Part shown: positions 37,758-47,185 of the stretch, in pieces | How the letters are laid out: each line of letters opens with the position of its first letter | Position numbering within the stretch: position 1 is the stretch's first letter | Source of the DNA: Peribacillus frigoritolerans | Lineage (GTDB): Bacteria > Bacillota > Bacilli > Bacillales > DSM-1321 | Assembly: GCA_030562215.1 (NCBI GenBank) | Contig: JAUPFL010000002.1 | Coordinates: 372,001 to 436,000, forward strand | DNA length: 64,000 bases | Direction: 5' to 3' | Made by a program: the position numbers and the translations under genes | Notes under the pieces: model-generated | Databases searched by the model: none | Told to the model about the DNA's origin: nothing | What the model saw: the letters and a program-made list of their open reading frames with translations, nothing else

Positions 37758-38951
37758 ATGTATTTCTTATTGAATATACTAGGTGTTTTAGTTGTAATGG
37801 GCATCGTTTACCTTTGTTCACCTAATAAAAGGAACGTTAAGTGGAAAGCCATTCTTACCTTGCTGGTTCTTGAATTGCTTATCACATGGTTCATGCTATC
37901 AACAAAAATAGGGGCGTGGGTCATCAATCTGATCGCTTCATTCTTCACCTGGTTGATTGAATGTGCGAATGAAGGGATTTCTTTTGTCTTTCCTTCGCTC
38001 ATGGCAAATGAACAAGTGGATTTCTTTTTCAGCGCATTGATGCCAATTATCTTCATTATCACGTTTTTTGATGTTTTATCGTATTTCGGTATACTTACCT
38101 GGATCATTGATAAAGTGGGATGGCTCATCTCAAAAGTTTCCGGTTTGCCGAAACTTGAGAGTTTCTTTTCGATTCAGATGATGTTCCTGGGAAATACCGA
38201 GGCACTTGCCGTACTCCGCCTTCAGCTCAGTGCGATTAAGGATCAGCGTCTATTGACATTTGGAATCATGAGTATGAGCAGCATCAGCGGTTCAATCATT
38301 GGAGCCTACCTGTCCATGGTACCGGCAACCTATGTTTTTGTAGCGATACCTTTGAACTGCTTAAATGCATTGCTGATAGCTAACATGCTGAATCCCGTCG
38401 ATGTCAGTAAAGAAGAAGACGTCGTTTATGTACCTTCTAAAGAGGAACGTAAAGATTTCTTTTCCACCATTTCCAACAGTATGTTGGTTGGGGCCAAAAT
38501 GGTCTTTGTCATCATGGCAATGGTTATCGGCTATGTGGCGTTAACGGCCAGCGTAAACGGCATTTTCGGCTTCTTCGTGGATGGATTGACCATTCAAAAG
38601 ATTTTCTCCGTCATTTTTAGTCCATTTGCATTCCTGCTTGGATTAACTGGACATGATGCCATGTATGTCGCACAATTGATGGGAATCAAGCTTGCAACGA
38701 ATGAGTTCGTTGCCTTGCTCGATTTAAAGGATAAAGTCAGTACACTGCCTCCGCATACAGTCGCTGTGGCTGTCACTTATTTGACGTCATTTGCCAACTT
38801 CAGTACAGTGGGCATGATCTATGGAACATTCAATTCCATCCTCAATGATGAGAAATCGAACATCATCGGAAGGAATGTTTGGAAGCTGTTGGTTAGCGGG
38901 ATGGCTGTTTCCTTGCTAAGTGCCATGGTCGTTGGATTATTCGTTTGGTGA
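37758..38951 (+). CDS. nupG: Purine nucleoside transporter NupG (CNT family)
   Basis: 397 residues, the same length as B. subtilis NupG (YxjA). It is a concentrative nucleoside transporter with about nine helices; FFSIQMMFLGNTEALAVLR and GIMSMSSISGSIIGAYLSM are the CNT core and LGLTGHDAMYVAQLMG the C-terminal signature. AGGGGATG precedes ATG 37758. Guanine-riboswitch control fits purine nucleoside import. Confidence 0.93.
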   Translation: MYFLLNILGVLVVMGIVYLCSPNKRNVKWKAILTLLVLELLITWFMLSTKIGAWVINLIASFFTWLIECANEGISFVFPSLMANEQVDFFFSALMPIIFIITFFDVLSYFGILTWIIDKVGWLISKVSGLPKLESFFSIQMMFLGNTEALAVLRLQLSAIKDQRLLTFGIMSMSSISGSIIGAYLSMVPATYVFVAIPLNCLNALLIANMLNPVDVSKEEDVVYVPSKEERKDFFSTISNSMLVGAKMVFVIMAMVIGYVALTASVNGIFGFFVDGLTIQKIFSVIFSPFAFLLGLTGHDAMYVAQLMGIKLATNEFVALLDLKDKVSTLPPHTVAVAVTYLTSFANFSTVGMIYGTFNSILNDEKSNIIGRNVWKLLVSGMAVSLLSAMVVGLFVW

Positions 38952-38987
38952 TTTAAAACATGGGCGTCCATTTGGATGTCCTATCTG

Positions 38988-39027
38988 AAAAAAGCTGTGC
39001 AGGATTTTCCCATGCACAGCTTTTTCG
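38988..39027. terminator. Bidirectional terminator between nupG and the CAP-domain gene
   Basis: AAAAAAGCTGTGC pairs perfectly with GCACAGCTTTTT around a 13-nt loop. Confidence 0.92.
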
Positions 39028-39028
39028 T

Positions 39029-40169
39029 TTATTTCGTCAAATAGTTCTCCGTATAATACGGTTTATCCTCCTCATCGAAGGCAACTCCGACACCGAGGGA
39101 TTCAAAATCTTTCTGTAATTTGTTTTCCCTGTGTCCAATGGAATTCATTAAACCTTCATGGGCAAAGATACTGCTATTTTGACCGGCAGCCAGGTTTTCC
39201 CCGCCATTCGAAAATTGATTTTGTCATCTTCCATCCGGTCGAAAGGGGATTCTCCTTCAAGGTTTGTATGGTTGAAGTATTGATTCACGGCCATATCTGC
39301 ACTATGATCCTGTGCAGTGACCTTCACTCGTTTATCCCATGATAGCACGGATAGATCATGATTGACCCGTGATGCATTGGTCAAATCGAATAATTGATAT
39401 TCAAAGCCCTTCTTTAATCCGGGGCCGGCTTCTGCAAAATAGCCGCTCTTTTGCTTTTCGAGTTTTGCGTCGATGATTTGGATTGCCGTGACTGTATTTT
39501 TCTCATGTTTGTCATAAAAAATGGTCACATAGCTATTATCCATTTCAAACATATCGTATTCGCCGCTGTCACTGCGAATCTGGTAATAGACGTTTCCTTT
39601 AAGCAGTTTCGTTACAGGCTCCCCCATTTTCCCGGTCACGGTTTCTTTGGGAGTGCCGCGTTTAATGCCTTCCTTTGAGGAAATCAAATCTTGGTTCGTA
39701 TATAACCCAACAACTTTATTGTCGTTATCGTAGGCAACCATGAAGAAGTTTTGATAATTTTCGTGATAGGCAAACCAGTCCACGCCATATTCATTCAGCG
39801 TATTCCGCTTAGCATCACCAGCCAACTTTTCCACATCATCCTTCGTGTCGCCAATTTCGATATTTCGGACTGAGAAGGATGCATCAGCAGGTGCTTCCAG
39901 TGCTGGTTTTTTCACTTTTTCCGTTTCCTGCGATTCTTTTTCAGAAGCGTTATCCAATGTTTCCGTCAGCGAGCCAATCAGGCTGCTGACCCCAGTGCTT
40001 AGTTTTTCCAAGGCTGTCGTAACCTCGGGCCCGTTAATAAATGAACGAACATCTGATGCAAAGGCACTAACCCCGCTTTGAATCCAGACTCCTGAATATC
40101 TTTACCATATCCATACCATAATCCAGAGAGTAGGAGTATGAGGACCACAATATTAAACAATTTCCGCAA
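39029..40169 (-). CDS. CAP-domain extracellular protein, YlbC-like (two frameshifts)
   Basis: About 380 residues. A signal/anchor helix (KLFNIVVLILLLSGLWYG), a CAP-associated N-terminal domain (IEIGDTKDDVEKLAGDAKR) and a C-terminal CAP/SCP domain (LTNASRVNHDLSVLSWDKRV, HSADMAVNQYFNHTN) are visible. One extra G in each of two G4 runs, near 40078 and 39204, restores both ends, giving AGENLAAGQNSSIFAHEGLM and the YYTENY end. TTG 40169 follows CAGGAG. Confidence 0.85.
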
Positions 40170-40208
40170 ATCGTTCACTCCTGCTCTATCCAGGATATAG
40201 AATCCCGA

Positions 40209-40514
40209 TTAATGAAAGATCATCTGCAGCACACTTAAAACAGGTGGGGCACATAACAAAAATAGTGAACACATAATGATTACTTGTGAGGCCATTTTTG
40301 GAAGCTTTTCCTTCCCTTTTCCCGAATACCAGCCACTGAACTGAAGTTTATTTCTATACCAGACGAATAATAAAAGCAGTATCGCAATATAGCCTGGCCA
40401 GCCATACTGATTCACTCCTATGTTTATATATATGCCGTTTACAATGTTCGAAAGGATTGTTCCGGCAATCCCGAATATTAATATGATGCGTTTCAATTCT
40501 AATATGACCCTCAT
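40209..40514 (-). CDS. Hypothetical membrane protein (101 aa)
   Basis: Three predicted membrane helices (IILIFGIAGTILSNIVNGIY, GYIAILLLLFVWY, ASQVIIMCSLFLLCAPPVL). AAGGAG precedes the ATG. The gene ends about 40 bp before the CAP-domain gene on the same strand, so the two may be co-transcribed. I do not recognise the family. Confidence 0.72.
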   Translation of the reverse strand: MRVILELKRIILIFGIAGTILSNIVNGIYINIGVNQYGWPGYIAILLLLFVWYRNKLQFSGWYSGKGKEKLPKMASQVIIMCSLFLLCAPPVLSVLQMIFH

Positions 40515-40702
40515 ATGTCACTCCTTGGTTAGACCATTATACTTCTTCGATTACAAAATAAAAAATTTAAATGATTTGGCATTACATATTATACCAAAAA
40601 TAAAGAGGGGAATAAAACAGGTGACTCCTACGAAGGTTAAATTTAAGGGGATTTGGACTAGCTTTCATTATTAGTTAAATCAGAAGAATTCTTTAAAAAC
40701 AA

Positions 40703-40732
40703 AAAAAGATTAGCCATTGCGCTAATCTTTTT
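40703..40732. terminator. Terminator near ytcD
   Basis: AAAGATTAGC pairs with GCTAATCTTT around a four-base loop, with A and T runs outside. Confidence 0.85.
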
Positions 40733-40806
40733 CATTTGGGATTACTTTAATTGATCATTCAATACACTTTCCTCGAGAACGGAAAACTTATCACCATACA
40801 CTCTGG

Positions 40807-41110
40807 TTATATGGTTTTCCCCCATGTACATAGTGCGGATAGGATACTTTCCAGGCTTTTTCCATACTCGCTAAGTTCATATTCCACTTTCGGGGGACTT
40901 GGTTGTAAACGATCCGATTGATGACTCCGTCCTTTTCCAACTCCCTCAACTGTTGGGTCAACATTTTTTGGGTGATGTTCGGCATAAGGCGCTTCAATTC
41001 ACTAGTCCGCTTTTTCCCGTGGGTCAGATGGCAGAGGATAACGCATTTCCATTTTCCGCCCATTACTTCAAGTGTAGCTTCAACGGATATATTGTATTTC
41101 TTTTTTGCAT
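40807..41110 (-). CDS. ytcD: HxlR-family regulator, YtcD-like (two frameshifts)
   Basis: The core VMGGKWKCVILCHLTHGKK and LTQQLRELEKDGVINRIVY defines HxlR. One added A near 41100 gives the normal N-terminus KKKYNISVEATLEVMGGKW. One added C in the C5 run near 40900 gives PPKVEYELSEYGKSLESIL. It is divergent from an MFS and an aldo/keto reductase gene, the arrangement of ytcD-ytbD-ytbE in B. subtilis. It probably controls them. Confidence 0.85.
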
Positions 41111-41297
41111 GATTTGCATACTCTCCTTATTTTATAGGTACTAAAAGGTGCCTATATCACTTTAAAGTACGTACTATTTTTTATTTGTATTATATCTCAT
41201 AATAACATTTGCACACCGAATTCCACTGTACCATTTATAAAAAAGTTGCTCAGGCAATTTCAATGATAGTACAAAATGACAAGAAGGAGAAGAGGAT

Positions 41298-42504
41298 ATG
41301 ATTTCAAAATAAAAATAGAAGTACATGGGCATTGCTGGCTTTAGCGATCAGTGCCTTTGCGATTGGAACAACTGAGTTCATCAGCGTGGGGTTATTACCA
41401 CTCATTTCCAAAGATTTACACATTACAGTGACAACGGCGGGATTGACGGTGTCCTTATACGCCTTGGGGGTCATGTTCGGGGCACCTATCCTGACATCAC
41501 TGACATCGAATATGTCGCGAAAGACTTTATTGCTTTGGATAATGGTCGTGTTCATTGCCGGAAATGCATTAGCGGCTTCTGCAACCACGGTCGGTGTATT
41601 ATTGATCGCACGTGTCATTTCAGCGCTTGCACATGGTATCTTCATGTCAATCGGCGCTACGATTGCCGCTGATTTGGTCCCTGAAAACCGCAGGGCGAGT
41701 GCCATCGCCATCATGTTTACAGGTCTGACGGTGGCAACGGTGACCGGGGTTCCTTTTGGAACCTTCATCGGTCAGCAATTCGGCTGGAGATTCGCTTTCA
41801 TCATCATTGTGGCAATCGGCTTGATCGCTTTCATCGGAAATGGCATCCTAGTCCCATCAGATTTAAGAAAAGCGGCACGGACCACTTTCCGAGACCAACT
41901 CAAATTGGTGACGAATGGGCGTTTGCTGTTAGTATTCATCATTACAGCGTTAGGGTATGGAGGTACATTCGTTGTCTTCACGTACCTGTCGCCGTTACTT
42001 CAGGAAGTGACAGGGTTTAAAGAAGGAACTGTGGCCTTGATTTTGTTAATATATGGAGTGGCCATAGCGATAGGAAATACCCTTGGCGGGAAATTCGCCA
42101 ATCGCAATCCTATTAATGCCCTATTCTATATGTTTCTTATTCAGGCCATTGTACTTGTGGTGTTGACTTTCACGGCACCGTTCAAGGTAGCTGGTTTAAT
42201 TACGATCATTTTAATGGGATTGTTTGCATTCATGAATGTTCCGGGGCTTCAAGTGTATGTCGTCATGTTAGCGGAGCGTTTCGTGCCGAGTGCAGTGGAC
42301 GTGGCGTCAGCCATCAATATTGCCGCCTTCAATGCGGGTATCGCCATTGGTGCCTACTTAGGAGGGGTGATAACGGATTCGATCGGGTTGATCCATACAG
42401 CGTGGATAGGTGGAGTCATGGTGTTTGCAGCAGTGATTTTAACAGGCTGGAGCCGGGCCATGGAAAGTAAAGACCGTACCAAGGGAACGGACAAAATAGC
42501 ATAG
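41298..42504 (+). CDS. ytbD: MFS transporter, YtbD-like (N-terminal frameshift)
   Basis: About 400 residues with twelve helices of the DHA1 drug/sugar efflux group. The first helix (WALLALAISAFAIGTTEFIS) and ENRRASAIAIMFTGLTVATV are typical. ATG 41298 with AAGGAGAAGAGG is the likely start, but the frame breaks at codons 4-8 (AAATAAAAATAG); changing one base joins it to NRSTWALLALA. Substrate unknown. First gene of ytbDE. Confidence 0.85.
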
Positions 42505-42565
42505 GATTAAAAAAGTGATGGATCTTAGAAAAAGCATGCTATGCGTATAGAGTATCAATAATATA

Positions 42566-42625
42566 AGTATCATTGCATCCCTTCAGCGAATGATGGAAGG
42601 TTCCTTGAAGGGATGTAATGATACT
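42566..42625 (+). other. 20-bp near-perfect hairpin between ytbD and ytbE
   Basis: The left arm 42566-42585 and right arm 42606-42625 are complementary at 19 of 20 positions; the exception would be a G-U pair in RNA. The loop is 20 nt. No T run follows, so it is not a normal terminator. It lies 54 bp before the ytbE start. Confidence 0.85.
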
Positions 42626-42679
42626 GATACTTAATCGCATTACAATCTGCAAAAACAATCATTTGGAGGTAGAGTGATA

Positions 42680-43522
42680 ATGGTGAAAAACTTACAAGAT
42701 ACAACTACATTGCATAACGGCGTCGAAATGCCTTGGTTTGGATTGGGCGTATTTAAGGTGGAAGAAGGACCGGAGCTGGTAAATGCAGTTAAAGTGGCCA
42801 TTAAACATGGTTATCGCAGCATCGATACGGCTGCCATTTATGAAAATGAAGAAGGGGTTGGACAAGGGATCCGTGAGGGCTTAAAAGAAGCTGGAATCTC
42901 AAGGGAAGACTTATTCGTAACATCAAAAGTCTGGAATGCCGATTTAGGCTATGAATCGACAATTGCAGCTTACGAAAAAAGCTTAAAGAAACTTGGCTTG
43001 GAGTACCTGGATTTATATCTTATCCATTGGCCAGTGGAAGGAAAATATAAAGAAGCCTGGAGAGCGCTGGAAACTCTATATAAAGAAGGAAAAGTGAAAG
43101 CGATCGGTGTGAGCAATTTCCAGATTCACCATCTAAAAGATTTAATGGAAGATGCAGAAGTGAAGCCGATGGTCAATCAAGTGGAATGCCATCCGCGTTT
43201 AACTCAAAAAGAAGTTCAGGCATTCTGTAAGGAACAAGGAATACAACTTGAAGCATGGTCTCCTTTGATGCAAGGTGAACTTCTTGATAATGACGTTTTA
43301 CAAGCCATTGCAACCAAGCATGGCAAATCAGTTGCACAAGTCATTTTACGCTGGGATTTACAAAATGGGATTGTAACGATTCCAAAATCCACTAAAGAAC
43401 ATCGTATTGTCGAAAACTCAACTGTATTCGATTTCGAATTGACGGAAGAGGAAATGAACCAAATTGATGGATTGAATCAGAATCACCGTGTTGGTCCAGA
43501 TCCTGATAATTTCGACTTTTAA
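42680..43522 (+). CDS. ytbE: Aldo/keto reductase, YtbE-like
   Basis: 280 residues. AKR signatures are GYRSIDTAAIYENEEGVG (catalytic Asp and Tyr), VTSKVWNADLG (Lys), LIHWPVEGKYK (His) and IPKSTKEHRIVEN (NADPH binding). GGAGG lies 10 nt before ATG 42680. Bacillus relatives reduce methylglyoxal and other aldehydes. It is the second gene of ytbDE, behind a long hairpin. Confidence 0.92.
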   Translation: MVKNLQDTTTLHNGVEMPWFGLGVFKVEEGPELVNAVKVAIKHGYRSIDTAAIYENEEGVGQGIREGLKEAGISREDLFVTSKVWNADLGYESTIAAYEKSLKKLGLEYLDLYLIHWPVEGKYKEAWRALETLYKEGKVKAIGVSNFQIHHLKDLMEDAEVKPMVNQVECHPRLTQKEVQAFCKEQGIQLEAWSPLMQGELLDNDVLQAIATKHGKSVAQVILRWDLQNGIVTIPKSTKEHRIVENSTVFDFELTEEEMNQIDGLNQNHRVGPDPDNFDF

Positions 43523-43599
43523 TTAGGTAGGAAGGCAGGAGAGGGACGGGATACCTGTCTGAGTTTGTAGTCAAAAGGGGTTCCATCTGAATTCTTAAG

Positions 43600-43741
43600 C
43601 AAAGTTGATTGGAACGGAGGGGGCGAGACTCCTGCGGGAAAAGCGCGTCCAAGGGAGACCCCACAGGCGTAGAGCGCCGAGTAGGCTCCCGGACCGCCCG
43701 CGGAAAGCGAGTGCCTGGAGTGGAAATCAACGTTCATATTT
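43600..43741 (+). repeat. Dispersed GC-rich repeat element
   Basis: It begins AAAGTTGATTGGAACGGA and ends GTGGAAATCAACGTT. Interior blocks CGAGACTCCTGCGGGAAAAG, AAGGGAGACCCCACAGGCG and CGCCCGCGGAAAGCGAGTGC are shared with the 12.7 and 57.4-57.9 kb copies. Confidence 0.88.
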
Positions 43742-43798
43742 TACACTCTCTCAAAAAAATGCAGGCAATCTTAATTATTCCAGTTTGTCTATAGTCAG

Positions 43799-43830
43799 GG
43801 GACGGGATACCCGTCTTTCTCTTTTTTATT
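43799..43830 (+). terminator. Terminator after the dispersed repeat
   Basis: GACGGG, ATA, CCCGTC then TTTCTCTTTTTTA. It may be the original ytbE terminator separated from the gene by the repeat. Confidence 0.65.
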
Positions 43831-43911
43831 GGATCTTCGCATTGGTGGGGATGGAAATGCCGTATCAACAGACGATGGCGTTTACAATGATAGCTTCAGG
43901 AATCTGATTAG

Positions 43912-43955
43912 TTGACACAGTTTTACTGGGATGATATAAATGCATGTGCATGCAT
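43912..43955 (+). promoter_or_regulatory. Promoter and operator-like palindrome of the OYE gene
   Basis: TTGACA at 43912 and TATAAA at 43935 are separated by 17 bp, a near-consensus SigA promoter. ATGCATGTGCATGCAT at 43940-43955 overlaps the -10 region; its 6-bp arms form an inverted repeat around GTGC. A repressor bound there would block initiation. Confidence 0.68.
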
Positions 43956-43980
43956 TATATAAAAAAGGAGATAAAAAATT

Positions 43981-45010
43981 ATGAATGATTTATTTTCACC
44001 TTATCGCATAAAACAACTTGAACTTAAAAAATAGGATCGTCATGCCGCCGATGTGCCAATACTCCGTCGAAGCTAAAGATGGTATACCAACGAACTGGCA
44101 CCAACAGCATTATGTAAGCAGGGCAGTTGGCGGCACAGGGTTAATTATAGTGGAAATGACAGATGTGGAGCCTGATGGTCGCATTTCGGATCGCGATCTT
44201 GGATTATGGTCAGACGATCAAATTGGGGCATTCTCCAACATCGTTAAGGAAGTTCATCAATATGGTGCAAAAATCGGGGTGCAAATTGCCCATGCAGGCC
44301 GTAAAGCGGAGGATGCGGAAACGCCGGTGGCACCATCAGCCATTGCGTTTGATGAAACGTATAAAACACCAAGGGCTTTAGAAACGGAAGAAGTGAAAGA
44401 AATGGTCGATAAATTCCGGGCATCGGCCAGAAGGGCAGTTCAAGCAGGATTTGACGTAATCGAATTACATGGTGCCCACGGGTATTTAATCCACCAATTC
44501 ACATCACCGCTTACGAATAAACGTGATGACGAATATGGAAGGGACCTGACTAAATTCGGAGTGGAAGTCATTAAAGCAGTGAAAAGCGAAATGCCTGCCG
44601 ACATGCCTTTAATCATGCGCATTTCTGCAAAGGAATACGTTGAAGGCGGATATGGTATTGAAGAAAGCATTGCATTTTCACAAGTCTTTAAAGAAGCAGG
44701 CGTCGATATGTTCCATGTAAGCTCTGGAGGAGAAGGCCCGATTGGAGCAGACGGAAGACCTGGTACGCATGCCAGCTATCAAACTCCGTTGGCCAGGGAA
44801 ATCAAAAAAGCTTTGGATATTCCGGTAATTGCTGTAGGTCGATTAGATGATCCGATTCTTGCAAATTCAATCATTGGTAATGAAGAAGCGGATTTGGTCG
44901 CCGTCGGCAGAGGAATGTTGCGAAACCCTTATTGGGCACTTGAAGCATCTAAAGCTTTGAATATAAAAACGGAGATTCCTAAACAATATCAACTGGGATT
45001 CAAGCATTGA
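43981..45010 (+). CDS. Old yellow enzyme family NADPH dehydrogenase, NamA-like (one frameshift)
   Basis: About 342 residues, an FMN TIM barrel of the YqjM/NamA class: VMPPMCQYSVEAKDG has the class-specific Cys and Tyr, and ELHGAHGYLIHQFTSP the substrate-binding His residues. The segment after DEYG lacks the usual GGS.ENR motif, so it is a divergent subclass. Removing or adding one A near 44030 joins the N-terminus (MNDLFSPYRIKQLEL). AAAGGAG precedes ATG 43981. It reduces activated alkenes; the promoter palindrome suggests induction. Confidence 0.87.
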
Positions 45011-45021
45011 TACGGATTTTT

Positions 45022-45058
45022 AAAACGCCGGCGAATATTATATTCGCCGGCGTTTTTT
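45022..45058 (+). terminator. Terminator of the OYE gene
   Basis: AAAACGCCGGCGAATA pairs perfectly with TATTCGCCGGCGTTTT around a tiny loop, then T. Confidence 0.95.
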
Positions 45059-45166
45059 CATTCAGTGCATGGGAGAATTTGATACGCGAATCCATTACGT
45101 GATGTTTACCTGGAAATTTTGCTATAATGAAAAAGATAAATCAAACGATAATTCGAGGTGCTAATT

Positions 45167-45476
45167 ATGGAAGAAATCAAAATCATTACAACTGAAGAAG
45201 TGGAAGCTAAGCTTGAGGCAGGCGAAGCGATGGAACTTGTCGATGTTCGTGAAGACGAAGAAGTGCAAGAGGGGATGATCGAAGGCGCGAAACATATTCG
45301 CATGAATGATATCGGCGAACCTTGACTATTTTGATAAAGAAAAAGAATATATTTTTATCTGCCGTTCAGGACGCCGCAGTGAAAATGTATGCCATTACCT
45401 TCAGGAACAAGGATATAAAGTGGCAAACATGGTAGGCGGAATGCTTGAATGGGACGGCGAAGTCATCGTTAAGTGA
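45167..45476 (+). CDS. Single-domain rhodanese-like sulfurtransferase (frameshift)
   Basis: About 102 residues. MELVDVREDEEVQEGMIEGA and the active-site loop FICRSGRRSENV, with the persulfide Cys, are diagnostic. The frame breaks near 45322 (DIGEP/LDYFD), where one or a few bases are wrong. GAGGTG precedes ATG. The stop overlaps the start of a small zinc-ribbon gene. Confidence 0.85.
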
Positions 45477-45615
45477 AGTTCTTCAAAAAGACCTGTTACA
45501 TTTGTAAGCGTAAATCCAAGAATGTGACGGCTTATTTGAATGAAGAAAGAAAAAGATCATGGTTTGTTCACAATGCCGTGAATATGCGGAAAGACGCGCA
45601 TATTTGAAGGCATGA
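45473..45615 (+). CDS. Small zinc-ribbon protein (about 47 aa, one frameshift)
   Basis: GTG 45473 overlaps the rhodanese stop. As written it ends early; one added A in the A5 run near 45553 gives CYICKRKSKNVTAYLNEERK then IMVCSQCREYAERRAYLKA, two CxxC knuckles. The restored stop is directly followed by a terminator. Linked to a persulfide enzyme, it may have a sulfur or tRNA role (inference). The family is not recognised. Confidence 0.6.
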
Positions 45616-45651
45616 AAAAGGGTCCTTTCATCTGAAAGGGCCCTTTTTCTG
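45616..45651 (+). terminator. Terminator of the rhodanese/zinc-ribbon unit
   Basis: AAAAAGGGTCCTTTCA pairs with TGAAAGGGCCCTTTTT across a three-base loop (one G-T). Confidence 0.9.
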
Positions 45652-45739
45652 TATGGACCTCTCCTTACGGGAATGCAAAAGTTATATGTTAAAATTAGGG
45701 TGCTGAAGTCAGAAAATAAAGAAAAAGGAGAGTTGAATA

Positions 45740-46822
45740 ATGAATGTTCATAAAATAGCGGTCATTGCGGGTGACGGGATTGGTCCTGAGGTGATTAATG
45801 AGGGTGTAAAGGTCCTTAAAGAAGTGGCGGCAATTGCCGGGGATTTTTCTTTCCAGTTCACCTATTTTCCATGGGGCTGTGAATATTACCTTGAGCACGG
45901 CAAAATGCTCCCCGACGACGGACTGGAACAACTGATGAAATTTGACGCCGTGTATCTTGGGGCTGTCGGTTATCCTGGTGTCCCGGACCATATTTCCTTA
46001 CGTGAACTTCTGCTGAAGATCAGAAAGGGATTTGACCAATATGTGAATGTTCGGCCCATTAAATTGCTTCAAGGTGCACCCTGTCCATTAAAAGACGTGA
46101 CTCGTGACCAAATCGATATGGTTGTCATCCGTGAAAACAGTGAAGGGGAATATTCCGGTGCCGGTGATTGGCTTTTTAAAGGAAAGGCGGAAGAAGTCGT
46201 CCTCCAGACGGGGGTCTTTTCACGAAAAGGAACCGAAAGGATCATCCGTTATGCTTATGAACTGGCGCGTAAGACGGGAAGGACGCTAACGAGCATAAGC
46301 AAGGCGAACGCATTGAATTATTCAATGGTTTTTTGGGATCAGGTTTTTGAAGAAATTGGACAGGAGTATCCGGAAGTGGAAACGAATTCCTATCTGGTCG
46401 ATGCGGCAAGCATGTATTTTGTCAAACAGCCCGAACGGTTTCAAATCGTTGTCACCTCCAATTTGTTTGGTGATATCATAACTGATTTGGGTGCTGCCAT
46501 TGCAGGCGGGATGGGACTGGCGGCCGGTGCCAACTTAAACCCGGAACGGATTTATCCTTCGATGTTCGAACCGATTCATGGTTCAGCCCCGGATATAGCA
46601 CATCAAGGCATCGCCAATCCACTTGCGGCCATATGGTCCGCCAGTCAGATTCTCGATTTCTTCGGACATGAAGTTTGGGGTGCAAAAGTGTTGGACGTGA
46701 TCGAACAGGCGATGGTCGATAAAAAGGCGCTGACTCCTGATATGGGCGGGGCAGCTTCCACAGAAGAAGTCGGGGATGAAGTGGTTAAAATATTATCCGC
46801 TTTACAAACAAATCAAGTATAA
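45740..46822 (+). CDS. Tartrate/D-malate dehydrogenase-type decarboxylating dehydrogenase
   Basis: 360 residues of the isopropylmalate/isocitrate dehydrogenase fold. IAVIAGDGIGPEVINEGVKV is the N-terminus; IDMVVIRENSEGEYSGAGDW is the substrate loop of the tartrate/D-malate subfamily (YcsA/DmlA); VTSNLFGDIITDLGAAIAGG binds the metal and cofactor. It is probably NAD-dependent and uses D-malate or tartrate. AAAGGAGAG precedes the ATG. No leuBCD genes are nearby, which argues against a leucine role. Confidence 0.9.
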   Translation: MNVHKIAVIAGDGIGPEVINEGVKVLKEVAAIAGDFSFQFTYFPWGCEYYLEHGKMLPDDGLEQLMKFDAVYLGAVGYPGVPDHISLRELLLKIRKGFDQYVNVRPIKLLQGAPCPLKDVTRDQIDMVVIRENSEGEYSGAGDWLFKGKAEEVVLQTGVFSRKGTERIIRYAYELARKTGRTLTSISKANALNYSMVFWDQVFEEIGQEYPEVETNSYLVDAASMYFVKQPERFQIVVTSNLFGDIITDLGAAIAGGMGLAAGANLNPERIYPSMFEPIHGSAPDIAHQGIANPLAAIWSASQILDFFGHEVWGAKVLDVIEQAMVDKKALTPDMGGAASTEEVGDEVVKILSALQTNQV

Positions 46823-46885
46823 AAATCAAGAAAAAAGGGCATCCTGCACAATAACTATCATTATAGTAAAAGGGCGGGAGAGCCG

Positions 46886-47089
46886 ATGATACAAGTCAAA
46901 TTATTTGATTATGAGCATGAAAAGGATCTAGAGGATGAAATGAACTTTTTCCTGGAAGACATTCGTGATAATCAAATCGTCGATATCAAATATAATGTCG
47001 CCACTACAGGTGAAGAGGAAGAGGAACAGATCTACTGTTTCAGTGCAATGATCATCTATAAAAAAAATAAAGGCCGGCTGGCCCTATAA
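46886..47089 (+). CDS. cse60: Sporulation protein Cse60
   Basis: 67 residues, closely matching the small SigE-dependent protein Cse60 (VKLFDYEHEKDLEDEMNFFL). It is acidic with a beta-rich second half (YCFSAMIIYKKNK). GGGCGGGAG precedes the ATG. The role in the mother cell is unknown in the family. Confidence 0.88.
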   Translation: MIQVKLFDYEHEKDLEDEMNFFLEDIRDNQIVDIKYNVATTGEEEEEQIYCFSAMIIYKKNKGRLAL

Positions 47090-47096
47090 TCAATAA

Positions 47097-47143
47097 TGGA
47101 CTACCTCCTTGCGTGCAGGCTGACACTCAAAGGTAGTCTTTTT
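47097..47143 (+). terminator. Hairpin after cse60
   Basis: GACTACCT pairs with AGGTAGTC across a loop of about 22 nt, followed by TTTTT. Confidence 0.6.
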
Positions 47144-47185
47144 ACCGTCTTGGATTTCCTGGGAAGGGGGCATATTCTGTGGAAA

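Larger units (their letters stand above)
43523..43910. other. Region with a dispersed repeat between duplicated hairpins
   Basis: Downstream of ytbE lies GGGACGGGATACCTGTCT (43544), then the repeat element, then GGGACGGGATACCCGTCT (43798) with a following T-rich tract. The second forms a terminator. No gene is supported here; open frames are products of the repeat. Confidence 0.6.

Noticed and set aside
43392..43737. Open frames across the GC-rich repeat on the minus strand
   Set aside because: They are shadows of the repeat and similar frames recur in every copy; no start signals.
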